A stretch of 64,000 nt of DNA from Odiellus spinosus. Taxonomy: Eukaryota; Arthropoda; Arachnida; Opiliones; Phalangiidae. A program made the translations under genes and the position numbers. Shown here one piece after another: positions 54,071 through 64,000 of the stretch. The stretch is from NCBI GenBank assembly GCA_963920705.1, contig OY987237.1, forward strand, positions 13,174,601-13,238,600, read 5' to 3'. Positions within the stretch are counted from its first letter, which is position 1. Every line of letters begins with the position of its first letter. A model generated the notes under the pieces. That model did no database searches and was not told the DNA's origin. It saw nothing but the letters and a program-made list of their open reading frames with translations.

Positions 54071-54848
54071 ATTATACGAATTCCCAGCTCTATGCAAAAT
54101 CCTTTATTTGAGATAATTTTAGTCCTAATTTTGTGTCCTGCATAATCCTGTATTTCCTAGAATTAATTGAAATTTATGGCTGGGCTCCCTGCATGGGCCT
54201 TTACATTCATCGAAGATGCTTGACACATTCGCCATGAAATTTTCCAATCAAATTGTAAAACAAATCACGTGGGCTGAGTAGTGAGTCGCAGTAATATGTA
54301 GATGAATTCTAATGCAATTTAATGGATATCTGATGTTTTCAGATCCCGAGATTTCAACTTTGAATGTTTTTTTTTTTTTATTTGTCAAAGGTCTTCTTCC
54401 GAAAAGTTAAGTTCCAGCTAGTATCGATTCTCACGTAAAATCGAGACCATCCATTGTATTTGAGCTAACATAGTGCAAAGGCAGGGTAGAAATAAAGCGG
54501 GCCTTGATATCGTAACAGCTAGTCCTATAATTCCATCGTAGTTTGCGTTAGTATTTCCTCAAAGTGAAAGAACGAGTGTAACAGCCGATATTTGAATTTT
54601 GATATCTTCTGGCGAAAAACGCGTATTTTGGAGGCGAAACACATTTTTGCCTGATATAAAAAAAAAAGAATTTTTTGAATATTTTAAATTCCCGTAACTT
54701 TTGAAACTTCCGTCGATCGAAACTGTTACACGCATTTTGACATAGAAAGATTGTAAAGAATTTTATTATTTCATCTTTATTTTAGAGTTTTTCCGCTCCC
54801 CACTGCCCCCAAAATAAAATAATTATCGTATGGTAATTATGCTTGAAC
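54071..54848. other. Spacer
   Basis: AAATTTATGGCTGGGCTCCC at about 54173 is shared with about 23475. No gene is seen. Confidence 0.4.
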
Positions 54849-55056
54849 TTAAAGGGAGAATGCAACCTAAGAACAAGTGATTTTTTTTATCGATTCCGTA
54901 TCGTTTAAATAGGCCTAATCCACTAGTGATAAAATTACGAACAAATATAAAACTAGAAATAAATTTAAAATTTACCCGAAAAATAGGCTTAGCGGGATTC
55001 ATGGAGATCCTGATTGTAAGGCTCGTGGAGATCTCGCGTGTACGACGGGCCATAAA
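54849..55056. mobile_element. T4-A left half
   Basis: TTAA, AGGGAGAATGCAACCTAAG to GGCTTAGCGGGATTCATGG and GAGATCTCGCGTG. The right half is absent and is replaced by the repeat fragment also present at 28095. Confidence 0.7.
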
Positions 55057-55359
55057 ATCGCGACGGCCGGGCGAGACACGCTCCTTCGGGGAGAGTCGTG
55101 TTTCGTCGAAGTCAGGTTGGAATTTTCCAATTTGGGACGATTTTGGATCAAATTAGTTGATTTTTTTCCTGATTTCTTTCGTTATTATTCTATGGGAGCG
55201 CATTGAAATAGTAAAACCGACGTCACGCATATGTAATATTTTTTAGTTTCTTATTTTTAATAAATTGACGAGCTTACAAGCGCGAGATCAATTTGAATCA
55301 AGTCACGTTGCTTGATTCTCATATTTAAAAAAAGTTTTAAAACAAAGCTACGGATTAAA

Positions 55360-55512
55360 ATGAGTTGTATAATATCAAATATTGAAATTCCTGAAATATT
55401 TCTTTCAAAGGATGGTTTAAAGATCGATGTTGGTTATAAGCCCTGTTTGCGTAGTATAGGAAAACCTTCCGAAAAGAATATAATATCATTATATAAATTC
55501 GTAAAACTTTAA
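55360..55512 (+). CDS. Unrecognised 50-codon ORF
   Basis: The ATG sits in a fair context (TTAAAATGAG). It reads MSCIISNIEIPEIFLSKDGL, then KIDVGYKPCLRSIGKPSEKN, and ends SLYKFVKL. Composition is protein-like in a non-repeat region. No signal peptide, domain or partner exon was seen. Confidence 0.25.
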   Translation: MSCIISNIEIPEIFLSKDGLKIDVGYKPCLRSIGKPSEKNIISLYKFVKL

Positions 55513-55785
55513 ACTCTGGGATTCCGACGAGATTTTTGCAAAATTAAAATTTCATTTTTCTACCAAAATTACATAAATTTATAACAGGCTGGCAAAGAAC
55601 TTAATTCCTATTGGAAAAATGGAGTTATACAAGGAAAATTGAATTCCATTTCTAGGACGTATAATTCACAAACAGATAAATTATTACGCAACAATCCAAC
55701 AATTATTAAATATAGCTATTACGCGTCCAAAATGATAATAACAATAATTTATTGGTTACATGCAGCGTAATCATATTCGTAATAT

Positions 55786-56076
55786 CAAGAAGGATCAGAC
55801 AAGGAGAGGAAAAGTAGGGCTACGTTGAGTTAGAGAGAGAAGAGCCAACCTCCCACTCGGGTGGAAAGGGGGATAGGAAATTCTCGAGGTAAACTGTTGT
55901 CACGTGGTCACTAGCGTCGTCGGCTACTACGAAGCTGATAAAGGATCCGTTTTACCCACGTGACAACATTTTACCACGAAACATCTCTACCCCCGTTTTC
56001 CCAGAGTGGGAGTTTAGGCCGACGCGGTAGGAACTGCGCCGTCCCCACTTTTCCTCTCCTTGTCTGATCCTTCTTT
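55786..56076. mobile_element. D7-E MITE, copy 3, inverted
   Basis: CAAGAAGGATCAGACAAGG at the left and TCTGATCCTTCTT at the right with the last base changed. The flanks GTAATAT and ATAATAT differ by one base. Confidence 0.8.
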
Positions 56077-56559
56077 ATAATATATTACTTAAATTACTCT
56101 AACTTTGTTTCAGATCGTTAATCTCCAAAACATATATTTAAATTAGGCTTAATCGACTCTTGAAATAATTTGAATCAATGTCTCTTACTTTGTTACAGAT
56201 CTTTCTATGTTAAACGTAGCAAAAAAACACGTTATAATCTCCAAAACATATTATTAGGGCTTGCGTTAGGCTTAATTGACATTTGAAATATTTTGAAACA
56301 AAGCCCTTGACTTGAGTCTCGCGATAATACGCTAAAAAAAGCTTGTTTTGAACTAAAACTCCAATTCAACCGGAGTTTGCAACGAAAATCATAGCGCATC
56401 TAACTTTGTTCGCGTTTACATTTTAGCGTTCCCTACAGACAGACAGACGTATACCAATTGAAATATATATTTTGAATTAAAGTTTGAGAAAAAATATTTA
56501 TTTATTATTACGAATTTTGAATTAGCCAATATTCAAAGTGTACTGGATTTTAGGAAGTG
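56077..56559. other. Spacer
   Basis: Two similar segments (TTTGTTACAGATC.., AATCTCCAAAACATAT..) at about 56105 and 56195 suggest an old local duplication. No gene is seen. Confidence 0.4.
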
Positions 56560-56896
56560 TTGGAGCCGATGAAACCCTCCTTTGAAGTCTACTACTCTAA
56601 TGTTCCATATAGCGCTCCTCTCTGTATGGGTAAAATTCACAATTTTACGAGATCAGAGGGGTCCTACTTCATACCCCCTGTCTACGGAAAATTGGAAATT
56701 CTCTCTCTCCACAAACGACGACGTTTTTTTGACGAACTCCAAGGCTGCTAGAGATATTCGCTCGACGAACTCCCGCTCCGAAAATATCTACCGTTAGGAG
56801 GCGTACGAATCGCGCTTTTTGAAACTAACCCATACAGAGAGGGGTAGACAAGACCCGTGAGTAATTGACTTCAAAGGAGGGTTTCATCGGCTTCTG
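56560..56896. mobile_element. D7-B MITE, left tip degraded
   Basis: GGAGCCGATGAAACCC at the left and GGTTTCATCGGCTTCTG at the right; full-length interior. No exact flanking duplication remains. Confidence 0.8.
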
Positions 56897-57327
56897 GCGT
56901 TTCTTATAGAGTAGGAGCGTCTTGCTTTTGTTATCTTATATGATCTCGCCTGTTCTATTTGCTCCTGGTAACACTATAGGCAAAAAATATTAATATAAAA
57001 GACAGGGTTAACAATTGTTACCATGGAAGCAAACAAGCTTAATACCCAGGCAACCAGGATATTTTTAAGGCTATAAGGCTCCGGTATTGAGATAATAATA
57101 AGGTTTCTATCGAATCTATAGCGTGTCATAATAATCGGCTTGAAAACATTTTCTAAAGATAGAAAGTTCTCCTTTATTGAGGTTTAGAATTCATTTTTTG
57201 GTATAAACTTCGCTTTCAACTTTATTTAGCAACGTGTGCGATTCGTGGGCTTAACGTTTAACTAACTAGGCTTAGTTATTACCCGCCAGATTAAAAAACG
57301 AATTTTTATTATATTAATTAGTATAGT
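56897..57327. other. Spacer
   Basis: Nothing recognised. Confidence 0.4.
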
Positions 57328-57664
57328 CAGAAGCCGATGAAACCCTCCTTTGAAGTCTACTACTCCAATGTTCCATATAGCGCTCCTCTCTGTATGGGTA
57401 AAATTCCCAATTTTACGAGATCGGAGGGGTCCTACTTCATCCCCCCTGTCTACGGAAAATTGGAAATTCTCTCTCTCCACAAACGACGACGTTTTTTGGA
57501 CGAACTCCGAGGCTGCTAGAGATATTCGCTCGACGAGCTCCCGCTCCGAAAATATCTACCGTTAGGAAGCGTACGAATCGCGCCTTTTGAGAATAACCCA
57601 TACAGAGAGGGGTAGACAAGACCCTGGAGTAATAGACTTCAAAGGAGGGTTTCATCGGCTTCTG
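57328..57664. mobile_element. D7-B MITE (7-bp TSD GTATAGT)
   Basis: 337 bp with GTATAGT at 57321-57327 and 57665-57671. Less than 500 bp from another D7-B copy in the same orientation. Confidence 0.92.
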
Positions 57665-57674
57665 GTATAGTTAA

Positions 57675-58949
57675 ACAGTTGAAGGGAAAGGAGCTAAAAT
57701 TGGAACAGCTTTTGGAATCACCGGATGCCAAAAAACTTTGACCCCCTAGGTTTTAAAAATTTGATTTGTTCGTTTTTATTTGAAAAAGATTCAAATTAAT
57801 TACCATTTTGGTCATTTTGCCTGAGCAAACCTACGTCAATTAGCATTACTCTGGTAATTATCACGTTAAATTACCAGGATAAATTACTGATTTCTAACTC
57901 TAGTCACGAGAGATTGATAGGAATGAGTTTTTCTTTCGCGCGAATTGAAAATTGAACTTGATTCGAAATACAAATATGGTTTGGGAGCTTTATATACGGT
58001 TCCCATTTTCTGTGGTCGCGTTTTGAGGCTTAGAAGATCGGAAGAGAATCGGAAGAGGAGAGAGTCGACGAAAAATTAAAGAGAGGGTAAAACAGAAAAT
58101 AAATATGGTCAGTCCTTTTAAATCTGAACGCTTCTATTTCTGAACGACGATTTCACGTGTTATATGCCAAAGCAATTAACGCTTACTTTTTAAAATCGTC
58201 AATAACTTCGCAAATACTGGCTAGCGCTCTAATTCCACCTTTCCCTCGGTAAATTCGGCCAAGGAATCTATTGGTGACACCAGAGGTATATAATAACCCC
58301 CTTCGGGGGGAAGTATGAAAGCCCCTATACTACCAATGCTAAAAATCACGAACAACAAGAGCCCGCTGCTGACTATCTAGGCCACTAGCTCGCGCTGGAC
58401 TTCTCAATGTCGCTGCTCTAGTAAAGGGTCTTTGTATAAACAAGACGGCTCGATTTGTGTTTAGAACTTCCTGTCTCAGGAGTCAGGCTGTCTGTTAAAT
58501 TGGAGTCGAAGGTTGACTTCAGCTCGCGAGTTCCGGAAGTGTGCGTAGGGAAAATTTAGTGAGGTTCAAAATGGTGTAACTATTTTTTGGGAGTAAAGCG
58601 GTGTGTCGATCCGCCGCGATTTACGCCGGGCACTCGTTGTTCGTCGATTTTACCTACCTTTCATACTTCCCCCCGAAGGGGGTTATTATATACCTCTGGT
58701 GACACTCATTTCTCGATTCGGAGTGGTTCCTTTTGCAAATTTGGGATTTTATTTTTTCATAGGTTATTAGGACAGTGAGGTTTAATAACTACGTCATCAC
58801 TATGGTCGTGTAGTTTTTATAGAGCCTACAGTTGATTCTCGCGCGGTCTTTTTTGTAAAAGTACTTACGTAATTGTGTCTAAAAATTGCTTGAAAAAATG
58901 CTTTCCATTCAAAAGCTGTTCCATTTTTAGCTCCAAGTTTTCATTTTAA
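57675..58949. mobile_element. Long T4-L-like element with nested D7-N
   Basis: The left end AGGGAAAGGAGCTAAAATTG..AACAGCTTTTGG mirrors the right end CAAAAGCTGTTCC..TTTTAGCTCC..CATTTTAA. The interior near 58200-58740 is shared with 17340-17450 and with T4-Q-like sequence. D7-N is inserted at 58281-58698. Confidence 0.6.
58281..58698. mobile_element. D7-N MITE (7-bp TSD GTGACAC)
   Basis: 418 bp with ends CAGAGGTATATAATAACCCC and GGGGTTATTATATACCTCTG. GTGACAC lies at 58274-58280 and 58699-58705. Each TIR itself contains a CCCCCTTCGGGGGG hairpin. Confidence 0.9.
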
Positions 58950-59596
58950 TATCAACGAATTTCTGGGAGTTTTACTAAGTCGAGGTATTTTTATTTTGAG
59001 CTTCCCTTTTGTTTTGAAGAAGCTAGAGACGCTGGTCGTCTTTACTTCCGGCGATAATAGCCGTTCTATTCAAACAGCCGGCAACAGTTATATCAGGAAC
59101 AGGGGGCCCCCGAAATAAGATTTTCAAAAGACATACCACTCTATACCGTTTTATCGTATGGGATGAGAGAGAGAGAGAGAGCCCAGCTTAACAAAGGGTA
59201 CAGCCGTATACAGCTGGCTGTGAACCAACCTATACAAATGCTATAAGCCTTGGCGCTAAAGATATAATAGTAGATGAACGGCTTTAACATTTCAAAATAT
59301 ACTATTCTTGGACTTATCATCCCTTAAGCGAGTTGACAACGAATATAAAGCGAAGAGTTGTAGGCCAAAAACCCATGTCTATTTTTCGGAAAAAGTACAG
59401 AAAGGATCGGGAAATAACTTAAAAACACTCTTAAAATGAATTATATAATTATCATTATTAAAGTGTTTTTATAGGCCTAATCTTCGCCTCCTATTTTTAT
59501 CAAAGCCAGTGCACGAGGGAAAAAAATAAATTCGTAAGAGAGGGTTTAGTTCGCCAATTTTCCACTATAGAGGCGCGATTAACCAAAGATTTTGCC
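58950..59596. other. Spacer
   Basis: A short GA microsatellite (GAGAGAGAGAGAGAG, about 59165-59181). No gene is seen. Confidence 0.4.
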
Positions 59597-59679
59597 GACG
59601 CGTCTCTCCCGTTACCGTGGCAACACGACGTATTAACATCTCCTACGTCGGGTTGCCACGGTAACGGGAGATACGCGTC
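59597..59679. repeat. Inverted repeat with paired RFX X-box motifs
   Basis: Arms 59597-59632 and 59644-59679 are near-perfect inverses. Each holds an X-box-like palindrome: GTTACCGTGGCAAC (59611-59624) and GTTGCCACGGTAAC (59652-59665). Confidence 0.85.
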
Positions 59680-59739
59680 TGCAAGCTAAAGTTCCCCTAC
59701 TGCTCCAGGAGCGTGTATTTGATAAAATACAGGAGGCGA

Positions 59740-59916
59740 TGGAATAATCCACCTGTAAAAAAAAATAATAGATAAATATTAAACTAGAAATAAATTTAAA
59801 ACTTTTGCGGAAAAATAGGCTTAGCTGGAATCATGGAGATCAGCTGAATTTCTTCAGCAATTGCTTAGGTTATTGTCGTAAATACAACTCTTTGTTTGAC
59901 TTCATTCTCCCTTGAA
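59740..59916. mobile_element. T4-A fragment, degraded
   Basis: AACTAGAAATAAATTTAAAAC, GGCTTAGCTGGAATCATGG and a terminal CATTCTCCCTTG. Confidence 0.55.
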
Positions 59917-60189
59917 AACACAGCTGAATTGTGAACGATAACCTTTTAATCGTGCGTGATATTTGATATAGCTAGGTATTACTCGGGGAAACCCTTCGGG
60001 ATATGTTTTTTCTTTCTAGACAATCTTTTCGCGGTTCTTTTTCCAGCACGAAAATGTCAATAAAGAATTCAGTATATTTTGTTACCTAGACCTCCCCCTA
60101 GGTGGGGTGTAGGTCTTGTTTTCTCTGCGGCGTACCCGTTGCCGTTGGAAAAGACGCAAAACATTAGTCGCGTATGAAGCTTTAACTTC

Positions 60190-60716
60190 GAGAACTTGAA
60201 TGTGATAAAGGGAATGCGACAAAATGAATGCGACAAAGTGAATGCGACAATGTGAATATGACGAAGGGAATGCGACAATGTGAATGCGGCGAAATGAATG
60301 CGTCAAAGGGATCGAATGCGACAATGTGAATGTGACAAAGTGATTGCGACGAAATGAATGTGACAACGTGACTGCGACGAAGTGAATGTGACAACGTGAA
60401 TGCGACAAAGGTAATGCGACGAAGTGAATGCGACAGAGTGAATGCGACGAAGTGAATGTGACGAAGGGAATGCGACAATGTGAATGTGACGAAGTGAATG
60501 TGACAACGTGAATGCGACAAAGGTAATGCGACGAAGTGAATGCGACAGAGTGAATGCGACGAAGTGAATGTGACGAAGGGAATGCGACAATGTGAATGTG
60601 ACGAAGTGAATGTGACAACGTGAATGCGACAAAGGTAATGCGACGAAGTGAACGCGACAGAGTGAATGCGACGAAGTGAGTGTGACGAAGGGAATGCGAC
60701 AATGTGAATGTGACAA
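60190..60716. repeat. 14-bp minisatellite with a 112-bp higher-order unit
   Basis: The basic unit is GTGAATGCGACGAA with base changes. AATGCGACAAAGGTAATGCG recurs at about 60399, 60511 and 60623, a period of 112 bp (eight units). Open frames on the minus strand come from the repeat. Confidence 0.93.
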
Positions 60717-61253
60717 ACACGAAAAGGGGGAACATGGAACCCCATTGACATAAGGCGTTTACACCCTTAATAGGTGCATGTATTTATGCGCTTAAACATC
60801 TTGTTTGTAACCTTCAACAATGGAACCAAAATCTTATTGTCAAAAATCAAAATCGAGGAAATTACGGCGGCTACAAAGTCCCTTAGCTTTAAGAAAGAAG
60901 TCGATGAAGATTCAATTTCATTTTAATGAAAGGGTTTTCTTTTGATTGAATTTGGTGTTTGGCTTCTGGCGAATCAATAATAAGTCTCAAACCAGGAAGC
61001 GTTTTTGTTAGGTCACACGGATTTTTTCCTAGAGGTAGAATCCAATTCCCTGACAAGGTTAGTAAATAGACGGGTTAAGCGAACTTGTTATTAGGTTGCA
61101 TTCTACCTCTTAATGTAGCCAACCTTTCACCTTTAAAAAGGTTACTATTCTTGTAAAGTAAAACCGAAGGGTCAGACGCTCTTGAACTTACTGTACACCA
61201 GAGTTCAGCTTTGACAGTGCATTGAGTTCGAACTCTTATGAACTTTGAGTTCA
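60717..61253. other. Spacer
   Basis: A GAACTTGTTATTAGGTTGCATTCTACCTCTTAA-type piece near 61080-61115 is an old T4-A right end. No gene is seen. Confidence 0.4.
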
Positions 61254-61518
61254 CAGGGTTTCCACAGGTCAGGGAAAAGTCAGGGAATTTGAAAATGAAC
61301 CAAAAAAGTCAGGGAATATAAAGATCTTTCAAGAAGCCAGGAAATTACAATCATTATCTGCAGAAAAGGTTTGAAGCTGACCATGTCAGTTATATAGATT
61401 AGAACAAAGATATGAACGCGAATAAAAGGTTAAAAATTGGGTAGTATTATCTGAAAAGGTCAGGAAAAAACCTGGAAAAGTCAGGGAATTTGAATCTGAA
61501 AAAACTGTGGCAACCCTG
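61254..61518. mobile_element. Family H MITE, uninterrupted copy
   Basis: CAGGGTTTCCACAGGTCAGG at the left and CTGTGGCAACCCTG at the right; GTTCA flanks both sides (5 bp). It provides the empty-site reference for the D7-B insertion at 23733. Confidence 0.75.
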
Positions 61519-61784
61519 GTTCAGCTTTGATGGTGCAAAGAGTTCAAAAATTTTGTACACCCGAGTTCGCGAGTGTCAGCCCCCTTGAGTAAACCAAAAG
61601 TGTGTAGAATATATTTCTTATTTTTATAATTAAATTGATAAACGTGACGTAATTAGTTTAGCCCTGGCAATATTAGTATATCGTAACATAAATCAGTGTA
61701 CGAAGACGTATTGTCAATCAATTTTGATTAGGATTGATCGGCGTAGTGCGGAATCAGAGTGAATTTCTTATTATTTTTTTCTCT

Positions 61785-61938
61785 CGCGAATCTCGCTAAG
61801 CCTATTTTCCGTGTAAGTTTTAAATTTATTTCTAGTTCAATATTTGTTTTGTAAACTTTTTATCTGTAGATTAGGTTTATTTAAACGATAAGGAATCGAT
61901 AAAAAATCACTTGTTATTAGGTTGCAGTCTCCCTTTAA
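61785..61938. mobile_element. T4-A right half
   Basis: CGCGAATCTCGCTAAGCC..GTAAGTTTTAAATTTATTTC..GGTTGCAGTCTCCCT, TTAA. Confidence 0.65.
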
Positions 61939-62800
61939 AGGTTTGTATTCTCAAATTTCCTCGGCGACTGCCGGCTCGGGTCGTATACATTTTTTTGATT
62001 TATTTTCGAGAAAACAGTGGGGAAGGATTCCTCCCTCACTCCGATTGAGAAAAATAAATTTCACACTTGGTATAAAATAAATCGCCAAATTTCTCCCCGT
62101 TTGGATTCATTGATCATTTCTAAATGGCCGCGCATCGATAGATAGATGGACCCAAAATGAAATCGCATCCGCTGTAGGTTTTTGTAGAGCTCGGAATCGG
62201 ATAATGAATAACTTCGGATATCCATTGATAACTAGGTTTTTTTTTTTTTCGGATATTTTAATCTTGGAGTTTAAAAACCACAAATCATATAAACAGACGC
62301 GTATCAAATGGGGGATACGAATTAGACCCGGAGATAAAATTTTAAGCTCGATTAATAAACAAATTACGCGTTTATTCGAACGGATAACAAAACTTTTAGC
62401 GTATCTACTGTTCGTCTGAGTTACCACTAACAGCTAAGTTAGCTAACCATGGAAAACCAAAATCAGGAAGTGAAGTTTACTTAATTAATAATAATCTTTT
62501 GATAACTCGGTGTATCCTTAGTGTCCAATTTTTAGCGCTCCATGGTTGTAAATAATATTTTCCCAAAAGGAAAGCGCCATAAATTATTTACATTCGTTTC
62601 TTAGAGGATATTATTGCGGGGGTGTAAGAGAGAGAGAGAGGCACGCCCATTACCTGTACATGCTACATTTCGCTAATGAAATTATTAATAATTTTGTTTT
62701 GTTTAATTTAATTAAAAGCGCTAAACCCAATCATGCAGCGTACACTTAGTTGCGCTAGCGATCAAAACAACTGCTATAGAGATCCATTCTTATTAATTTC
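61939..62800. other. Spacer
   Basis: Open frames of up to 106 codons overlap on both strands at 62107-62427, but none resembles a known protein. GA microsatellite at about 62628. Confidence 0.35.
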
Positions 62801-63757
62801 TTAAAGCGAGCCTGTCACGAGATTTTTCATGTATACTCAAAATGGAAACGCTAGGCCTCAAGCCGTTCATAGAAAATTTTAATAGGAAAAAAAGGATTCC
62901 ACTGGAAAATTTATATTATTTGATAGGACAGTTAATAATTATATTCAACTAGTTTTAGTTCGTAGCACAAGAGAAAAAATATAGGATTTTGTACGACTGT
63001 TGTGAAATTGTAGGATTTTGTACGACTATTGTGAAATTATAGAATTTTGTACGACTATTGTGAAATTATAGGATTTTGTACGACTATTGTGAAATTATAG
63101 GATTTTGTACGACTATTGTGAAATTATAGGATTATATAGGACATTTTTAAAAATATAGGATTGTGTACGACTATTGTGAAATTATAGGATTTTGTACGAC
63201 TATTGTGAAATTATAGGATTTTGTACGACTATTGTGAAATTATAGGATTATATAGGACACTTAAAAATATAGGATTATGTACGACTATTGTGAAATTATA
63301 GGATTATATAGGACATTTTTAAAAATATAGGATTGTGTACGACTATTGTGAAATTATAGGATTATATAGGACACTTAAAAATATAGGATTATGTACGACT
63401 ATTGTGAAATTATAGGATTATGTACGACTATTGTGAAATTATAGGATTTTTCACGACTATTGCGAAATTATAGGATTATATAGGATACACATATCTCATA
63501 TTCGTTTCAGTAAAAATCAATACTTGTTAATCACCATTTTCGATAATTTTAAAATATAAATTCGCCGCAATAATACTACGTCATCACAATATGGTCGCGT
63601 GATTTCCCTATTGTAGAGCCTATACGCCAGTGATAAAGTCGCTTTCGCGGCGTCTTTTTCGTAAAACTACTTAATCCAGAAATTCTTATCAAGTTTAAAA
63701 CCGGCAGAGGTTTAAAATTTTTAATATGGCGTGATTATGGTGACGGATTCCCTTTAA
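62801..63757. mobile_element. T4-Q TTAA element containing a 29-bp satellite
   Basis: TTAA, AGCGAGCCTGTCAC at the left and GGTGACGGATTCCCT, TTAA at the right. TACGTCATCACAATATGG and TTGTAGAGCCTATAC link it to 38030-38275 and 58790-58850. A minisatellite fills the middle. Confidence 0.6.
62990..63485. repeat. 29-bp minisatellite
   Basis: The unit GAAATTATAGGATTTTGTAC plus GACTATTGT alternates with a variant holding ATATAGGACA..AAAAATATAGGATT. About 15 units. Confidence 0.93.
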
Positions 63758-64000
63758 TCTTGGGGGTGGGGGGGTGGAGGGGAGAGGCTTTTAAATATTT
63801 TATTCGGAAGTTGATAAGCGAGCGTAAGGCTTTTATTAATAAATTAAAAACAACCACGCGACGCTTCTAGTTTCTATGAATATTGAATGATCCGTGGTTA
63901 ATTACGAGTTTTATAATAAAGAAGAATGATATTATTATTATTATTAACACGCATGCATGCATAGCCAACTACATAGCGTAGCGCTGTCTTTTGAACTTCT
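63758..64000. other. Window end, nothing assigned
   Basis: Short ATT microsatellite (about 63930-63945) and a GCATGCATGCAT run. No gene is seen. Confidence 0.4.

Noticed and set aside
18891-57655. Recurrent 60-77-codon ORFs such as MKSTTLMFHIALLSVW
   Set aside because: All lie within D7-B MITE copies, open on both strands. 337-bp MITEs do not encode proteins.
58035-58046. AGATCGGAAGAG, identical to the start of a common sequencing adapter
   Set aside because: The next bases do not follow the adapter, and ATCGGAAGAG is locally repeated, so it is natural sequence.
60821-60950. Short basic ORF beginning MEPKSYCQKSKSRK
   Set aside because: About 42 codons with no splice context or known domain; chance is likely.

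Overview
The window is AT-rich animal nuclear DNA, most likely from an invertebrate. It has short GT..AG introns, a canonical animal CDC6 gene, a glycolipid-transfer-protein gene, and a very high load of small terminal-inverted-repeat (TIR) elements and minisatellites. No bacterial genes, rRNA or CRISPR array is visible. The species cannot be named from the sequence.

Genes. All three supported genes lie on the minus strand, and I assembled their exons by hand from splice signals and reading phase. (1) 6724-8253: a six-exon, 245-residue GLTP-domain protein, closest by memory to the lipid-binding domain of PLEKHA8/FAPP2 but without a PH domain. (2) 11903-14020: a six-exon, 575-residue CDC6 replication-licensing ATPase, with E2F-type sites and an E-box just upstream. 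(3) 17533-24658: a five-exon, 120-residue secreted protein that I do not recognise, with a signal peptide, two C-x6-C pairs, one N-glycosylation sequon and a hydrophobic C-terminus. Its introns carry most of the repeats between 17.6 and 24.4 kb. Weaker gene candidates lie at 36994-37405 (two phase-compatible exons), 35597-35728, 52649-52885, 55360-55512, 16001-16117 and 2971-3072.

Mobile elements. At least five distinct short TIR families (labelled D7-B, D7-D, D7-E, D7-N and D7-S here) start with CA, end with TG and are flanked by exact 7-bp target duplications. A second group (T4-A, T4-J, T4-L, T4-P, T4-Q) is flanked by TTAA. Family C (CAGGGTGACCACT ends) has 6-bp duplications, and two of its insertions carry large internal minisatellites. 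Families F, H, I and K are older or less certain. Nesting is common.

Satellites. There is a 533-bp tandem array (9.0-11.1 kb), and arrays with units of 30 bp (17.8-18.5), 16 bp (20.05-20.87), 20 bp (31.4-33.4), 39 bp (41.5-43.7), about 170 bp (45.85-46.3), 18 bp (46.9-52.3), 14/112 bp (60.2-60.7) and 29 bp (63.0-63.5). Several sit inside TIR elements. The 5.4-kb array of 18-bp units lies inside a large inverted repeat of about 9.3 kb (44.8-54.1 kb).

The main theme is satellite birth and growth inside short DNA transposons, next to a few small compact genes. The three genes show no obvious shared pathway.
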